A DNA stretch of 64,000 nt. Source: Fusibacter_C sp942493125. GTDB lineage: Bacteria > Bacillota > Clostridia > Peptostreptococcales > Acidaminobacteraceae. The stretch spans positions 1,550,001 to 1,614,000 of the forward strand of contig OW818667.1 in NCBI GenBank assembly GCA_942493125.1, written 5' to 3'. Of this stretch, positions 1 to 11,740 are shown piece after piece. Within the stretch, counting starts at the first letter, position 1. The number at the start of each line of letters is the position of its first letter. Under the pieces are notes generated by a model. It was not told where the DNA came from. It made no database searches and worked only from the letters and a program-made list of their open reading frames with translations. A program made the translations under genes and the position numbers.

Positions 1-19
1 TGAGCTAAACTTCCATAAA

Positions 20-94
20 TGGTGACCCCTAGGGGAATCGAACCCCTGTTACCGCCGTGAAAGGGCGGTGTCTTGACCGCTTGACCAAGGGGCC
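20..94 (-). tRNA. tRNA-Glu (UUC)
   Basis: Read on the minus strand this folds as a cloverleaf with anticodon TTC, a seven-pair acceptor stem (GGCCCCT with AGGGGTC), a GTTCGATTC T-loop and an encoded CCA end. It is the last of four tRNAs after the 5S rRNA gene and is probably part of the same transcript. The transcript end lies outside the window. Confidence 0.96.
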
Positions 95-128
95 ATGCTA
101 TAAAATCAAATATAATTGAGAATATACA

Positions 129-203
129 TGGTTGCGGAGGCAGGATTCGAACCTACGGCCTTTGGGTTATGAGCCCAACGAGCTGCCACTGCTCCACTCC
201 GCG
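129..203 (-). tRNA. initiator tRNA-fMet (CAU)
   Basis: The minus strand folds as a tRNA with anticodon CAT. Two initiator marks are visible: an unpaired C1-A72 at the top of the acceptor stem, and three consecutive G:C pairs in the anticodon stem (GGG before and CCC after the loop). CCA is encoded. It lies between tRNA-Leu and tRNA-Glu in the rRNA operon trailer. Confidence 0.95.
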
Positions 204-260
204 ATGATAAATTGTTACTTTCAATTTTTTTATCCAGCATCTCGTTAAAGGTACTGAATA

Positions 261-314
261 CCCTCCGGCAACTGCGTTGCCTACGTCGGGCAAATTTCAC
301 AATAGTGAAATTTG
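261..314 (-). repeat. rrn-spacer double-hairpin element, copy 1
   Basis: A perfect 10-bp palindrome (CAAATTTCAC and GTGAAATTTG, at 291-300 and 305-314) abuts a second hairpin with arms GGCAAC and GTTGCC (267-272 and 276-281). Read on the minus strand the second part runs CCCGACGTAGGCAACG then AGTTGCCGGAGG, nearly the same as copies at 859-889 and 4319-4349. It lies between tRNA-Leu and tRNA-fMet. Function unknown. Confidence 0.75.
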
Positions 315-318
315 TAGT

Positions 319-405
319 TGGTGCCGAGGACCGGAATCGAACCGGTACGGTGTCGCCACCGCAGGATTTTAAGTCCTGTGCGTCTGCCAGTTCCGCCACC
401 ACGGC
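319..405 (-). tRNA. tRNA-Leu (UAA)
   Basis: An 87-nt class II tRNA on the minus strand, with anticodon TAA between CAGGA and TCCTG anticodon-stem arms, a long variable arm (GGTGGCGACACC), a GGTTCGATTCC T-arm and encoded CCA. It belongs to the tRNA group trailing the 5S gene. Confidence 0.96.
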
Positions 406-429
406 TTATTGTCAACACATAAAATTGAT

Positions 430-504
430 TGGCTCCAAGGGAGGGATTCGAACCCTCAGCCTATCGGTTAACAGCCGAGTGCTCCACCGTTGAGCTACCT
501 TGGA
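430..504 (-). tRNA. tRNA-Asn (GUU)
   Basis: A minus-strand cloverleaf with acceptor stem TCCAAGG and CCTTGGA, anticodon GTT in the loop CTGTTAA, and encoded CCA. It is the first tRNA after the 5S gene. A 17-nt duplicate of its 5' end sits 80 bp upstream in the transcript direction (585-601). Confidence 0.95.
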
Positions 505-584
505 ACATTGAAACAAATGTTACTTTCGGTGTTTTGGGACTTACATCCAAGTGTTACAAGGCATTTCGCTTTGCTTCATGCTTT

Positions 585-601
585 GTTGAGCTACCTTGGA
601 A
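585..601 (-). repeat. tRNA-Asn 5' fragment, 17-nt direct duplicate
   Basis: Positions 585-601 repeat 489-505 exactly. They cover one flanking base plus the first 16 nt of tRNA-Asn (acceptor strand and the start of the D arm). The rest of a tRNA is absent, so this looks like a recombination remnant rather than a gene. Confidence 0.7.
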
Positions 602-608
602 TATATAT

Positions 609-659
609 GATTTTGCTTGCAAAATCAGGCGTAGGTCAGTTTTTACGTAGTAAAAATTG
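609..659 (+). repeat. rrn-spacer double-hairpin element, degenerate copy
   Basis: The first palindrome is GATTTTGC and GCAAAATC (609-616, 619-626). A linker containing GCGTAGG follows, then a second palindrome at 637-646 and 650-659 with one G/T mismatch. A further perfect palindrome, GGAGATAC and GTATCTCC, follows at about 688-706. All lie between the 5S gene and tRNA-Asn. Confidence 0.6.
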
Positions 660-715
660 ATTAGCCCGGTGAAAATTGATTCCGCAGGAGATACAAAGTA
701 TCTCCCACGTTTCAA

Positions 716-831
716 ACCAGCAACGTTCTACTCTCCCAGGCAGCTGCCCGCCAAGTACCCTCGACGCTGGAGGACTTTACTTCTGTGTTCGGTATGGGAA
801 CAGGTGTGGCCCCTCCGCCATCATCACTGGA
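716..831 (-). rRNA. rrf: 5S ribosomal RNA
   Basis: On the minus strand the conserved 5S core CACACCTGTTCCCATACC then GAACACAGAAGT is present, along with GGGAGAGTAGAACG near the 3' end. Nine base pairs (three of them G-U) join the termini (CCAGTGATG with CGTTGCTGG), which sets the ends to within a base or two. It is the third rRNA of the operon, about 245 bp after the 23S gene. Confidence 0.95.
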
Positions 832-836
832 TATGA

Positions 837-889
837 GAAAAATCTTTGATTTTTCGAACCCGACGTAGGCAACGATAGTTGCCAGGAGG
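837..889 (+). repeat. rrn-spacer double-hairpin element, copy 2
   Basis: The variable palindrome is GAAAAATC and GATTTTTC (837-844, 848-855). The near-constant part follows: CCCGACGTA, then hairpin arms GGCAAC (868-873) and GTTGCC (878-883), then AGGAGG. It sits in the 23S-5S spacer in the orientation opposite to transcription. Confidence 0.75.
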
Positions 890-950
890 GCGTATGCCGC
901 TCTCACGAGTCGAAACGATCAAATTCTTATCTCTTATCTCAAGGTTTGTA

Positions 951-974
951 CCCTGAAAATTGCATATATATTCG
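951..974 (-). other. 3' arm of 23S rRNA processing stem
   Basis: This 23S 3' flank is complementary over most of its length to the 23S 5' flank at 4134-4159; both share a CAATTTTCA-type core in opposite senses. Such flanking stems are the usual RNase III-type substrate for releasing pre-23S RNA. The cleavage itself is inferred. Confidence 0.6.
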
Positions 975-1011
975 ACATTTCTTTGACCGATTCGCAACTC
1001 ATTACTGAGTC

Positions 1012-1068
1012 GCCTCCTAGATTTGCAAGCAAATCTCATGTCGGCCAAAATTTACACTGTAAATTTTG
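1012..1068 (-). repeat. rrn-spacer double-hairpin element, covarying copy
   Basis: Read on the minus strand there is an 11-bp palindrome (1046-1068), the linker GGCCGACATG, a second palindrome with arms AGATTTGC and GCAAATCT (1019-1026, 1029-1036), then AGGAGGC. The frame GCCGA...AGGAGGC matches copies 2 and 3, but both stems have different sequences that still pair. It lies between 23S and 5S. Confidence 0.65.
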
Positions 1069-1076
1069 TAAAAGTT

Positions 1077-3995
<2,919 letters not shown>

Positions 3996-4083
3996 GCATT
4001 CAATACACGGCGCTTAAGCCTTGCATCAAACGACTTTTTTAAAATACAGTGTTTTATATACTAACTTCAAAACACACCCTCAT

Positions 4084-4126
4084 AAGAAACGTAGTTTCTT
4101 TTTCGGGCACGAAACGAAGTTTCGTG
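4084..4126 (-). repeat. rrn-spacer double-hairpin element, ITS copy
   Basis: Two perfect palindromes, AAGAAAC and GTTTCTT (4084-4090, 4094-4100) and CACGAAAC and GTTTCGTG (4108-4115, 4119-4126), are joined by a 7-nt linker that reads CCCGAAA on the minus strand. The pattern palindrome, CCCGA-like linker, palindrome is that of the other copies, here with different stem sequences. Confidence 0.55.
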
Positions 4127-4133
4127 TTAATGT

Positions 4134-4159
4134 CGATTCTATATGCAATTTTCAAGGAA
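4134..4159 (-). other. 5' arm of 23S rRNA processing stem
   Basis: This sequence just upstream of the 23S 5' end can pair with 951-974 beyond the 23S 3' end and would loop out the 23S precursor. The pairing is seen in the sequence; the processing role is inferred from other bacteria. Confidence 0.6.
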
Positions 4160-4220
4160 CAATGAAATTTAACAAAAGCTAAATTTCTATTTAGTTTGCG
4201 ACAACATCTAGTGTTGTCAA

Positions 4221-4296
4221 TGGTGGAGATTAAGAGACTTGAACTCTTGACCCCCTGCGTGCAAGGCAGGTGCTCTCCCAACTGAGCTAAACCCCC
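4221..4296 (-). tRNA. tRNA-Ala (UGC)
   Basis: A 76-nt minus-strand cloverleaf with anticodon TGC in loop CTTGCAC, acceptor stem GGGGGTT with AATCTCC, and encoded CCA. It is the only tRNA in the 16S-23S spacer; the tRNA-Ile often found beside it is absent. Confidence 0.96.
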
Positions 4297-4297
4297 A

Positions 4298-4349
4298 CGA
4301 GAAATTGAAAATTTCTCGGCCGAACGTAGGCAACGTAGTTGCCAGGAGG
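4298..4349 (+). repeat. rrn-spacer double-hairpin element, copy 3
   Basis: The variable palindrome CGAGAAATT and AATTTCTCG (4298-4306, 4310-4318) is followed by GCCGAACGTA, hairpin arms GGCAAC (4329-4334) and GTTGCC (4338-4343), and AGGAGG. It lies in the 16S-23S spacer between tRNA-Ala and 16S, so it would be excised during maturation. Confidence 0.75.
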
Positions 4350-4430
4350 CTATCCTCCTTTATCGTTCCGAAAAAATTCTTTCTTGTGTCTGTTACTATT
4401 CTGTTTTGAAGTTCTTGTGTTGCCACAAGA

Positions 4431-4450
4431 CCCTCAAAATTGAACAGCGC
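4431..4450 (-). other. 3' arm of 16S rRNA processing stem
   Basis: This segment, about 20 nt beyond the 16S 3' end, is complementary at about 16 of 20 positions to the 16S leader at 6162-6181. It is the expected precursor stem flanking 16S. Confidence 0.6.
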
Positions 4451-4460
4451 AAATGTCTAT

Positions 4461-6004
<1,544 letters not shown>

Positions 6005-6047
6005 AATTTAAGTTTTTGCCTGCTATCTCATAAATGAGCTAACTTGC

Positions 6048-6118
6048 TGCAAGATCGCTCTTGCATTTTTGTATAAACTTTCTGCAAAGTTTATCCGGAA
6101 ACAACTGTTAAGTTGTTT
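6048..6118 (-). repeat. palindrome cluster in the 16S leader
   Basis: Three perfect palindromes lie in a row: TGCAAGA and TCTTGCA (6048-6065), a 9-bp pair ATAAACTTT and AAAGTTTAT (6073-6094), and AAACAACT and AGTTGTTT (6099-6118). The last two are joined by CCGG. The layout matches the double-hairpin elements in the other spacers. Confidence 0.55.
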
Positions 6119-6161
6119 TTATTTCTTTTGACGCTTTCGCATCATTTGGTTTTTTTCATTT

Positions 6162-6181
6162 GCGCTATTCAATTTTCAAGG
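6162..6181 (-). other. 5' arm of 16S rRNA processing stem
   Basis: This leader segment (minus strand CCTTGAAAATTGAATAGCGC) pairs with 4431-4450 downstream of 16S and would form the pre-16S stem. The complementarity is direct; the function is inferred. Confidence 0.6.
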
Positions 6182-6252
6182 TCCTGTTTTTGGTGTATAT
6201 TTTTGATTTTCTTTTGTTCGTCGTGTCCGCAATGGCTTGCGGCGACTCTCTT

Positions 6253-6281
6253 ATATTATCATCGATTATTTTCGATGTCAA
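6253..6281 (-). promoter_or_regulatory. rRNA operon promoter P2
   Basis: On the minus strand a consensus sigma-A promoter is visible: -35 TTGACA (6276-6281), a 17-bp spacer and -10 TAATAT (6253-6258). It starts about 240 bp before the 16S 5' end. Confidence 0.88.
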
Positions 6282-6369
6282 TATCTTTATTCAAGTTTTT
6301 TCATAATTTCTTTACACGATTTTTACATTTTAAAGCGTTTTTTTGACACGCACTGTTTAGTGCTTGTTA

Positions 6370-6398
6370 ATAATATCAGATGATTTTTATGAAGTCAA
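6370..6398 (-). promoter_or_regulatory. rRNA operon promoter P1
   Basis: A second minus-strand promoter has -35 TTGACT (6393-6398), a 17-bp spacer and -10 TATTAT (6370-6375). It lies 117 bp upstream of P2, giving the tandem arrangement common for rRNA operons. The rest of 6399-6560 is AT-rich, and I see nothing clear in it. Confidence 0.8.
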
Positions 6399-6566
6399 CA
6401 CTAAATCTAAAGAAAGAGTTTTCAGTTTTTTTTAATAGTAGTCCCTATTTTTTTTCCTACTATATATAGACTTTTTTCGCGGCATTAACCTTTTCAAATT
6501 CAATTCTTATCACTATGTTAAAATGCCATCAAAACAATATATATATTAACCATAGACCTTTTATTC

Positions 6567-6614
6567 TTGAACAACTTATGCTATTTTATTATTAGGGTAT
6601 CGAAATAAAGGAGG
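6567..6614 (+). promoter_or_regulatory. putative promoter and RBS of the yczE-like gene
   Basis: TTGAAC (6567-6572), a 17-bp spacer and TATTAG (6590-6595) form a plausible plus-strand promoter. The ribosome binding site AAAGGAGG (6607-6614) follows, 4 nt before ATG. The -10 match is imperfect. Confidence 0.5.
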
Positions 6615-6618
6615 CTAT

Positions 6619-7278
6619 ATGAATCGCGTCGTCATCAAAAAAACGCTTAGGAATCTCCCAAAGCTTATGTTTGGATTTGTGATCATAGCAATTGGGATCA
6701 ACTTAACCATATACGCTGATCTGGGTTTGAATCCTTGGGGCACATTTCATCAGGGTATAGCCAGTATATCCGGACTTAGTTTCGGCGTCGTATCACAAAT
6801 TACTGGGATAGTGATTATATTATTCTCTTTGTTCATAAAGATCTATCCTGGTATAGGCACATTGCTGAATATGTTCTTTATAGGATATTTAGTTGATGTA
6901 TTTGATACAATGCAAATCATCCCTTTAAGTGATAACTTAATTATCCGCTTCATCTATCTTATCATAGGCACTTTTCTTTTCAATTATGGTATCTACGTTT
7001 ACCTATGTTGCGAGCTGGGTGCTGGTCCGAGAGACGGATTGATGGTTGGTCTTGTTAAACTCACTGGTATCAGTGTTTCTATCATTCGACCGATTATTGA
7101 AATCACAATCTTAATGATTGGTATTTTCCTAGGTGGTTCTTATGGTATAGGTACAGTCATCAACGCAGTTGGTGGTGGATATATATTGAATGTCATTTTT
7201 AAGTTCCACAAATTCAATCCAAAAGAGACAAAACAAATGATAATAACCGATTTAATCGCAGCTAAATCGCAGGCATAA
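6619..7278 (+). CDS. YczE/YyaS-family integral membrane protein
   Basis: A 219-residue protein made mostly of hydrophobic helices (about five to six membrane spans) and resembling the YczE/YyaS/YitT-like family (COG2364). Family marks visible are DLGLNPWGTFHQGIA near residue 35, GAGPRDGLMVGL near 135 and GIGTVINAVGGG near 175. The molecular role of this family is not established; B. subtilis YczE is linked to lipopeptide production, but nothing here suggests that. ATG 6619 is supported by AAAGGAGG. It stands alone on the plus strand between the rRNA operon and the convergent pyr operon, with its own promoter and terminator. Confidence 0.85.
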   Translation: MNRVVIKKTLRNLPKLMFGFVIIAIGINLTIYADLGLNPWGTFHQGIASISGLSFGVVSQITGIVIILFSLFIKIYPGIGTLLNMFFIGYLVDVFDTMQIIPLSDNLIIRFIYLIIGTFLFNYGIYVYLCCELGAGPRDGLMVGLVKLTGISVSIIRPIIEITILMIGIFLGGSYGIGTVINAVGGGYILNVIFKFHKFNPKETKQMIITDLIAAKSQA

Positions 7279-7297
7279 GTTGGAATACAGTCAAAAA

Positions 7298-7318
7298 AAA
7301 CAGGCGTAATGCCTGTTT
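7298..7318 (-). terminator. terminator of the pyrCFKD operon
   Basis: The hairpin arms AAACAGGC and GCCTGTTT are followed on the minus strand by a run of eight or more T. It lies about 65 bp past the pyrD stop codon. Confidence 0.8.
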
Positions 7319-7356
7319 AATTCATTAATGAGAAATTATATAGTACTAATTTGAAG

Positions 7357-7383
7357 AGTTTACTCATTAGGGTAAACTTTTTT
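7357..7383 (+). terminator. terminator of the yczE-like gene
   Basis: Arms AGTTTAC (7357-7363) and GTAAACT (7372-7378) are followed by TTTTTATTTTTT on the plus strand. Its T tract overlaps the pyrD stop codon, so it sits inside the neighbouring convergent operon's 3' end. Confidence 0.75.
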
Positions 7384-8311
7384 ATTTTTTGAGATCACCC
7401 GTAATTTGAGATACTGCACTGTAGTTATATCGGTTCATATAATTCTGAATGCCTTCTAAAACGTCTATTGGTGCATTCGGGTTGACGAAGTTTCCCGTTC
7501 CGATGGCAATTGCACCTGCTCCTGCAAGTATAAAGGCAATGGCATCTTCATAATTCATAATGCCACCCATACCCAAAATTGGGATATTGACTGTTTGATA
7601 GACATCGTATACGAGTTTAATCGCGATGGGTTTGATTGCTGGACCAGATAAGCCGCCCACACTTCTTTGCAAAACTGTTTTTCGTTTGTTAATATCGATT
7701 TCCATACCAGTTACAGTGTTTATCAGAGAAATACAATTCGCGCCTTCTTCTTCGACTATTTTAGCAATTTCCTTTATATCTGCAACATTGGGTGAGAGTT
7801 TGACGATTAAATGCTTAGATGTTTGTTTTCTTACTCTCTGAACGACTTCTCTCACAACTTGTGGGTTCGTTCCAAATGCGAGACCTCCATTTTTAACATT
7901 GGGACATGAAATGTTTAGTTCAATGGAATCTACGTCTTCTCTATCGAGAATCTTAGCCATTTCACAATATTCTTCAATAGTATTTCCATTGATATTCGCA
8001 ATTATTTTCAGATCGTATTGTCTTAAAAAAGGGATTTCATTTTTTATAAATTCATAAACACCTGGATTTTGAAGCCCGACGCTGTTGATCATACCCATCG
8101 GTGTTTCTGCAATTCGAACGCCTTCATTGCCTTCTCTTGGTTCAAGTGTCAATCCTTTGACAGATATTGCACCGAGACAATTAAGATCGATATACTCACT
8201 ATATTCTCTCCCGAATCCATAAGTTCCGGAGGCTACAGTCACGGGATTTTTCAATATCAAACCATTTAAATCGACTTTGAGATTAGGTTGTTTTTGTGAG
8301 TTAGTCTGCAT
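7382..8311 (-). CDS. pyrD: dihydroorotate dehydrogenase B, catalytic subunit (PyrD)
   Basis: 309 residues, the FMN-containing catalytic half of class 1B dihydroorotate dehydrogenase. It oxidises dihydroorotate to orotate, with NAD reached through PyrK. The class 1 motif NISCPN places the catalytic Cys at about residue 136, and the TIM-barrel phosphate/FMN segment GGIMNYEDA follows. A TTG codon opens the frame one codon earlier, but ATG 8311 has GAGGTG seven bases upstream and is preferred. It overlaps pyrK by 11 bp, consistent with coupled translation of the two subunits. Last gene of pyrCFKD. The presence of pyrK argues against class 1A. Confidence 0.95.
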   Translation of the reverse strand: MQTNSQKQPNLKVDLNGLILKNPVTVASGTYGFGREYSEYIDLNCLGAISVKGLTLEPREGNEGVRIAETPMGMINSVGLQNPGVYEFIKNEIPFLRQYDLKIIANINGNTIEEYCEMAKILDREDVDSIELNISCPNVKNGGLAFGTNPQVVREVVQRVRKQTSKHLIVKLSPNVADIKEIAKIVEEEGANCISLINTVTGMEIDINKRKTVLQRSVGGLSGPAIKPIAIKLVYDVYQTVNIPILGMGGIMNYEDAIAFILAGAGAIAIGTGNFVNPNAPIDVLEGIQNYMNRYNYSAVSQITGDLKK

Positions 8312-9083
8312 CAAAAATCACCTCGCTTCCATAGAACATTGGCCCTTCTTTGCACATTCTAACGTGTTTGAAGCCAAAATCGCCCTGCTTGACCTTACAT
8401 GTGCAAACCAGGCAAGCACCAATACCGCATGCCATTTTTTCTTCCATCAACAATTGTATTGGCAATTCACGATGATTACATATTCCCGCTAGCGTTTTTA
8501 ACATGGCCTCAGGACCGCAGGCGTAGATCATATCATATGCATTCGCATCAATATACTCAATAAAAGGTTGCGTCACATAACCAAGCCTAAAAGAAGCGTC
8601 GTATTCTGAGACGAGAGTGAGTGTCGATGCATGCGCAGAGAACATTTCAACCAGATAAGGTTCATCACGAAATCCTAGAACGACGTCTACACTAACTGCC
8701 TGTGATGCAAACTTTTCAAGCAGCCCTTTTATAGGTGCTATGCCGATGCCTCCACCAACTAGCAGGACTCTTTTTTCGCCCTTTTGCTCAAAACCGTTGC
8801 CTAGCGGTCCCATCAATACAATCGTTTCTCCGACTTCATACTCAGATAATGCTTGTGTTCCCGTTCCAAGTACCTTTACCGTAAATTCAATGACATCTGT
8901 ACTATAACCGCTAACGGAAATCGGTCTCCTAAGCAGAGGATAACCCGTGTTCGATGCTACGATATTAAAAAACTGTCCAGGCAAGATTTCTTCAATCACG
9001 TTTGGTCTTACAACTTTTATCTGAAACACATCTTGTTGCAATTGTTTTCTATCAATGATTTTTACGATGCCATTGAATTTCAT
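8301..9083 (-). CDS. pyrK: dihydroorotate dehydrogenase electron transfer subunit (PyrK)
   Basis: 260 residues from ATG 9083, which has AGGGGAG six bases upstream; the longer TTG-started frame (9101) overlaps pyrF and has no ribosome site. An N-terminal ferredoxin-reductase FAD domain carries RRPISV, a nucleotide-binding segment has GGGIGIAP, and the C-terminus holds the [2Fe-2S] ligands CGIGACLVCTCK plus a later Cys. It passes electrons from PyrD to NAD+. It lies between pyrF (11-bp gap) and pyrD (11-bp overlap). Confidence 0.95.
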   Translation of the reverse strand: MKFNGIVKIIDRKQLQQDVFQIKVVRPNVIEEILPGQFFNIVASNTGYPLLRRPISVSGYSTDVIEFTVKVLGTGTQALSEYEVGETIVLMGPLGNGFEQKGEKRVLLVGGGIGIAPIKGLLEKFASQAVSVDVVLGFRDEPYLVEMFSAHASTLTLVSEYDASFRLGYVTQPFIEYIDANAYDMIYACGPEAMLKTLAGICNHRELPIQLLMEEKMACGIGACLVCTCKVKQGDFGFKHVRMCKEGPMFYGSEVIFDAD

Positions 9084-9094
9084 AGTGCTCTCCC

Positions 9095-10024
9095 CTACCA
9101 ATATTTTTTGCCTACCTGCTCAAGTGCACCATTGATAGCTTCTTTCATTTCCAAAGTTGCTTCTCTTGCAGCTTCTCCATATGCTTTGTTAGTACCTTCA
9201 TATGCAAAAATTATCCCTCTTGATGAGTTTATGAGCGCACCAAGCCCATCTTGATTAAACGCACCAACGACATCATTTGCACTACCACCTTGTGCCCCAT
9301 ATCCTGGAACCAATAGTATGGCTTTTGGCATTTGGCGTCTAAGATCTTCAAGTTCACTCGGATAAGTTGCCCCTACTACCGCGCCAATAGGCGAATACCC
9401 TGTATCACCGACTATCGCATCATTCCAATTTGAAACGATCTGGGCAACTTTATTATAAACTCTACCACCTTCGACTTCCAAATCCTGCAGCTGTCCTGAT
9501 GTTTTATTTGATGTTTTTACAAGGATAAATAATCCCTTATCATATGTTTTAACGTCTTCCATGAATTCACGCATGCAATCATCGCCTAAATAGGGATTCA
9601 CTGTCGCAAAATCCGCTTCAAATGCTTTGTGATAGCTGTTTCCAACTTTGGTTACCCCAAGATGAGCAATCGAGTAAGCTTTGGAAGTTGAACCAATGTC
9701 CCCTCGTTTGATATCTGCAACGACGATGAGGTCTTTAGATTTCGCATAATCACATGTGGCTTTATATGCGGCCATACCCTCCACGCCATATTGCTCATAA
9801 AATGCGATTTGTGGCTTAACTGCGGGTACCAAATCGTGGACAGCATCTATGATGCCTTTATTGAATATTAAGATGCTTTCTGCTGCTGCCTTCAGTGTTT
9901 CACCATAAAGTTCAAAACAATGGTCAAGTATATCTTGCGGTATGCTTTCAAGTCTCGGGTCAAGTCCAACGACGATTGGACTCTTTTTTTCAATAATGGC
10001 TTTGATCAATTGATCACTAATCAT
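9095..10024 (-). CDS. pyrF: orotidine 5'-phosphate decarboxylase (PyrF)
   Basis: 309 residues, within the longer group 2 form of OMP decarboxylase, which makes UMP from OMP. The catalytic segment ADIKRGDIGSTS (about residues 103-114) holds the Lys/Asp array, VVGLDPR lies near the N-terminus and VPGYGAQGG is the phosphate-binding loop. ATG 10024 has AGAGGTG upstream. Second gene of pyrCFKD, with a 71-bp gap after pyrC that contains TATAAT without a good -35. The OMP-forming enzyme, PyrE, is not in this window. Confidence 0.95.
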   Translation of the reverse strand: MISDQLIKAIIEKKSPIVVGLDPRLESIPQDILDHCFELYGETLKAAAESILIFNKGIIDAVHDLVPAVKPQIAFYEQYGVEGMAAYKATCDYAKSKDLIVVADIKRGDIGSTSKAYSIAHLGVTKVGNSYHKAFEADFATVNPYLGDDCMREFMEDVKTYDKGLFILVKTSNKTSGQLQDLEVEGGRVYNKVAQIVSNWNDAIVGDTGYSPIGAVVGATYPSELEDLRRQMPKAILLVPGYGAQGGSANDVVGAFNQDGLGALINSSRGIIFAYEGTNKAYGEAAREATLEMKEAINGALEQVGKKYW

Positions 10025-10095
10025 GTTTGCACCTCTTTTTCATTATTTAATTGCATCTATTATACATTTTATGAAACAATAAATTAACGACATTC

Positions 10096-11370
10096 TTAAT
10101 ACTTTGAATAGACATTTTTACCATGATGAAAAGTCATTACAACTTCCCCCTTACCAATGTATCCATTAAATGGCGTATTTTTTCCTTTGGATATAAAAGC
10201 CTCACTATCTATTGTAACATTTGCCTCTAAATCTAGAAGTGTCAAATCCGCATAATAACCTTTTTCAATAGACCCGACGTCCTTTAGTCTCGCAATTTGC
10301 GCTGGGTTTATCGTAAGCATCTTAATAAGTTGCTGAAGTGATATCTCACCAGAGTTCACTAACGACTGATAACTTACTGAAAAAGCACTCTCAATGCCGC
10401 TGATTCCGTAGCTGGCCTCAGGATACGGGCATTCCTTACTTTCCTTTTCATGTGGTGCATGATCAGTTGCTATCACGTCGATAATACCTTTTTTTATCGC
10501 TTCCACTAAATATTTGCAATCTGATTCGGAGCGTATTGGTGGGCTGACTTTGCTGTAATTTGAAGTCATATCAACGCGCTCATCACTTAGCGCAAAATGA
10601 TGTGGTGCTGCCTCACAGGTCAGTCTTGGATTGGAGAGTTTTCCTTTTGCGATAGAATCGATTGCTGCTTTTGTGCTCACATGAGATACATGAAGGATCC
10701 CATCGACCTCTTTACACAATGCAATATCTCTTTCAACAATTTTGGATTCAGCTTCAGTTGGAAAAATCGTATTCTTATAATGAACTGTAATCTCATGGTC
10801 TTCTGAGTGCGTCATAACTGGCTTGTCAAAAGCTTTTGCAACTTTAAAAGCCTCGCGCATATAATCCGCATTCATCGTGGTCCTGCCATCATCCGATAAA
10901 GCGACAGCACCTGATTTTATGAGCTGTGCATGATTGGACATGACATCCCCGGCTATACCCAATGTTATCGCGCCTGCAGGATAGATGGAAATTACTGAAT
11001 CTCTTTCAATGATTTTTTTAAGCTTTTCTATCGTTTCAATGCTATCTAAGGCAGGTTTTGTATTTGGCATGCAAACAACGCTTGTATATCCACCTTTTGC
11101 GCAGGCACGTGATCCAGTGAAAATGGTCTCTTTATACTCAAAGCCCGGTTCTCTCAAATGGACATGTAAATCAATAAAACCAGGTGTTATGTAGTAGCCT
11201 TTCGCATCAATTACTTCTATATCGGATTTTTCATAGCCATCCGAAGCATTCAACTTTCTCACTAAATCTAAGCCGATTTCAATAATTCTATCCTCTTTTA
11301 TCAGTATGTCCAGTTGTTCCATTTGATCTGTTTTGGGATTTATGATGGTCCCATTTGCAATTAATAGCAT
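10096..11370 (-). CDS. pyrC: dihydroorotase (PyrC)
   Basis: 424 residues, a zinc amidohydrolase that cyclises carbamoyl-aspartate to dihydroorotate. The metal motif DLHVHLREPG (about residues 57-66), THSED, HVSHVST and the metal Asp in ATDHAPH are all present, as in the class I bacterial enzyme. ATG 11370 is chosen because GGAGG lies 8 bp upstream; two earlier in-frame ATGs (11385, 11376) overlap or crowd that site. First gene of the minus-strand pyr operon, behind a PyrR-type attenuator. Confidence 0.95.
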   Translation of the reverse strand: MLLIANGTIINPKTDQMEQLDILIKEDRIIEIGLDLVRKLNASDGYEKSDIEVIDAKGYYITPGFIDLHVHLREPGFEYKETIFTGSRACAKGGYTSVVCMPNTKPALDSIETIEKLKKIIERDSVISIYPAGAITLGIAGDVMSNHAQLIKSGAVALSDDGRTTMNADYMREAFKVAKAFDKPVMTHSEDHEITVHYKNTIFPTEAESKIVERDIALCKEVDGILHVSHVSTKAAIDSIAKGKLSNPRLTCEAAPHHFALSDERVDMTSNYSKVSPPIRSESDCKYLVEAIKKGIIDVIATDHAPHEKESKECPYPEASYGISGIESAFSVSYQSLVNSGEISLQQLIKMLTINPAQIARLKDVGSIEKGYYADLTLLDLEANVTIDSEAFISKGKNTPFNGYIGKGEVVMTFHHGKNVYSKY

Positions 11371-11451
11371 TCTCATCGCCTCCATATAAAATTATGCATC
11401 ACATTTGAGACATTCTTCTTAGGTGAGGAAATTTTGCAATCTCCATAGATA

Positions 11452-11485
11452 AACAAAAAAACGTCTTAGCACCTGCTAAGACGTT
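11452..11485 (-). terminator. attenuator terminator in the pyrC leader
   Basis: A long hairpin has arms AACGTCTTAGCA and TGCTAAGACGTT (11460-11471, 11474-11485). The minus strand continues with seven T. It lies between the leader PyrR-type loop and the pyrC start, as expected for transcription attenuation. Confidence 0.85.
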
Positions 11486-11506
11486 GAATAATCCAATATT
11501 ACGCAT

Positions 11507-11544
11507 CATTCACCTTGCAGGTCTCTCGTACCTGTTTAAAGGTT
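11507..11544 (-). promoter_or_regulatory. PyrR-type binding loop in the pyrC leader
   Basis: The minus-strand RNA reads CCUUUAAACAGGU-ACGAGAG-ACCUGCAAGG, a stem-loop with a GAGAG loop core flanked by CCUUUAA and AAGG. It closely parallels the clearer site at 11741-11770. UMP-bound PyrR would be expected to stabilise it and favour the downstream terminator. The loop departs somewhat from consensus. Confidence 0.7.
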
Positions 11545-11557
11545 AAACTTTTCTACA

Positions 11558-11586
11558 ATTTAACATAGCGACCTCTAAACTGTCAA
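11558..11586 (-). promoter_or_regulatory. promoter of pyrCFKD
   Basis: -35 TTGACA (11581-11586), a 17-bp spacer and -10 TTAAAT (11558-11563) on the minus strand, just ahead of the leader loop. Confidence 0.7.
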
Positions 11587-11692
11587 GTATTATACTGGAA
11601 TTATTATGATAATGATTCTATTGTAAAATCTCAGTAAATTCTTATCATGATAATTTCCAAATGTAAATTTATTTATAGCTAATCAAATTAAG

Positions 11693-11722
11693 TTGACCAT
11701 TTCTTTAGAGCTGTGTTATTAT
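11693..11722 (+). promoter_or_regulatory. promoter of pyrBI
   Basis: -35 TTGACC (11693-11698), an 18-bp spacer and -10 TATTAT (11717-11722) on the plus strand. It diverges from the pyrC promoter about 110 bp away. The DNA between the two is AT-rich, with no other feature that I can support. Confidence 0.7.
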
Positions 11723-11740
11723 TGAGACAATGAATATATA

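Noticed and set aside
9084..9101. Longer N-terminus for pyrK from TTG 9101
   Set aside because: It would overlap pyrF and lacks a ribosome site, whereas ATG 9083 has AGGGGAG at good spacing.
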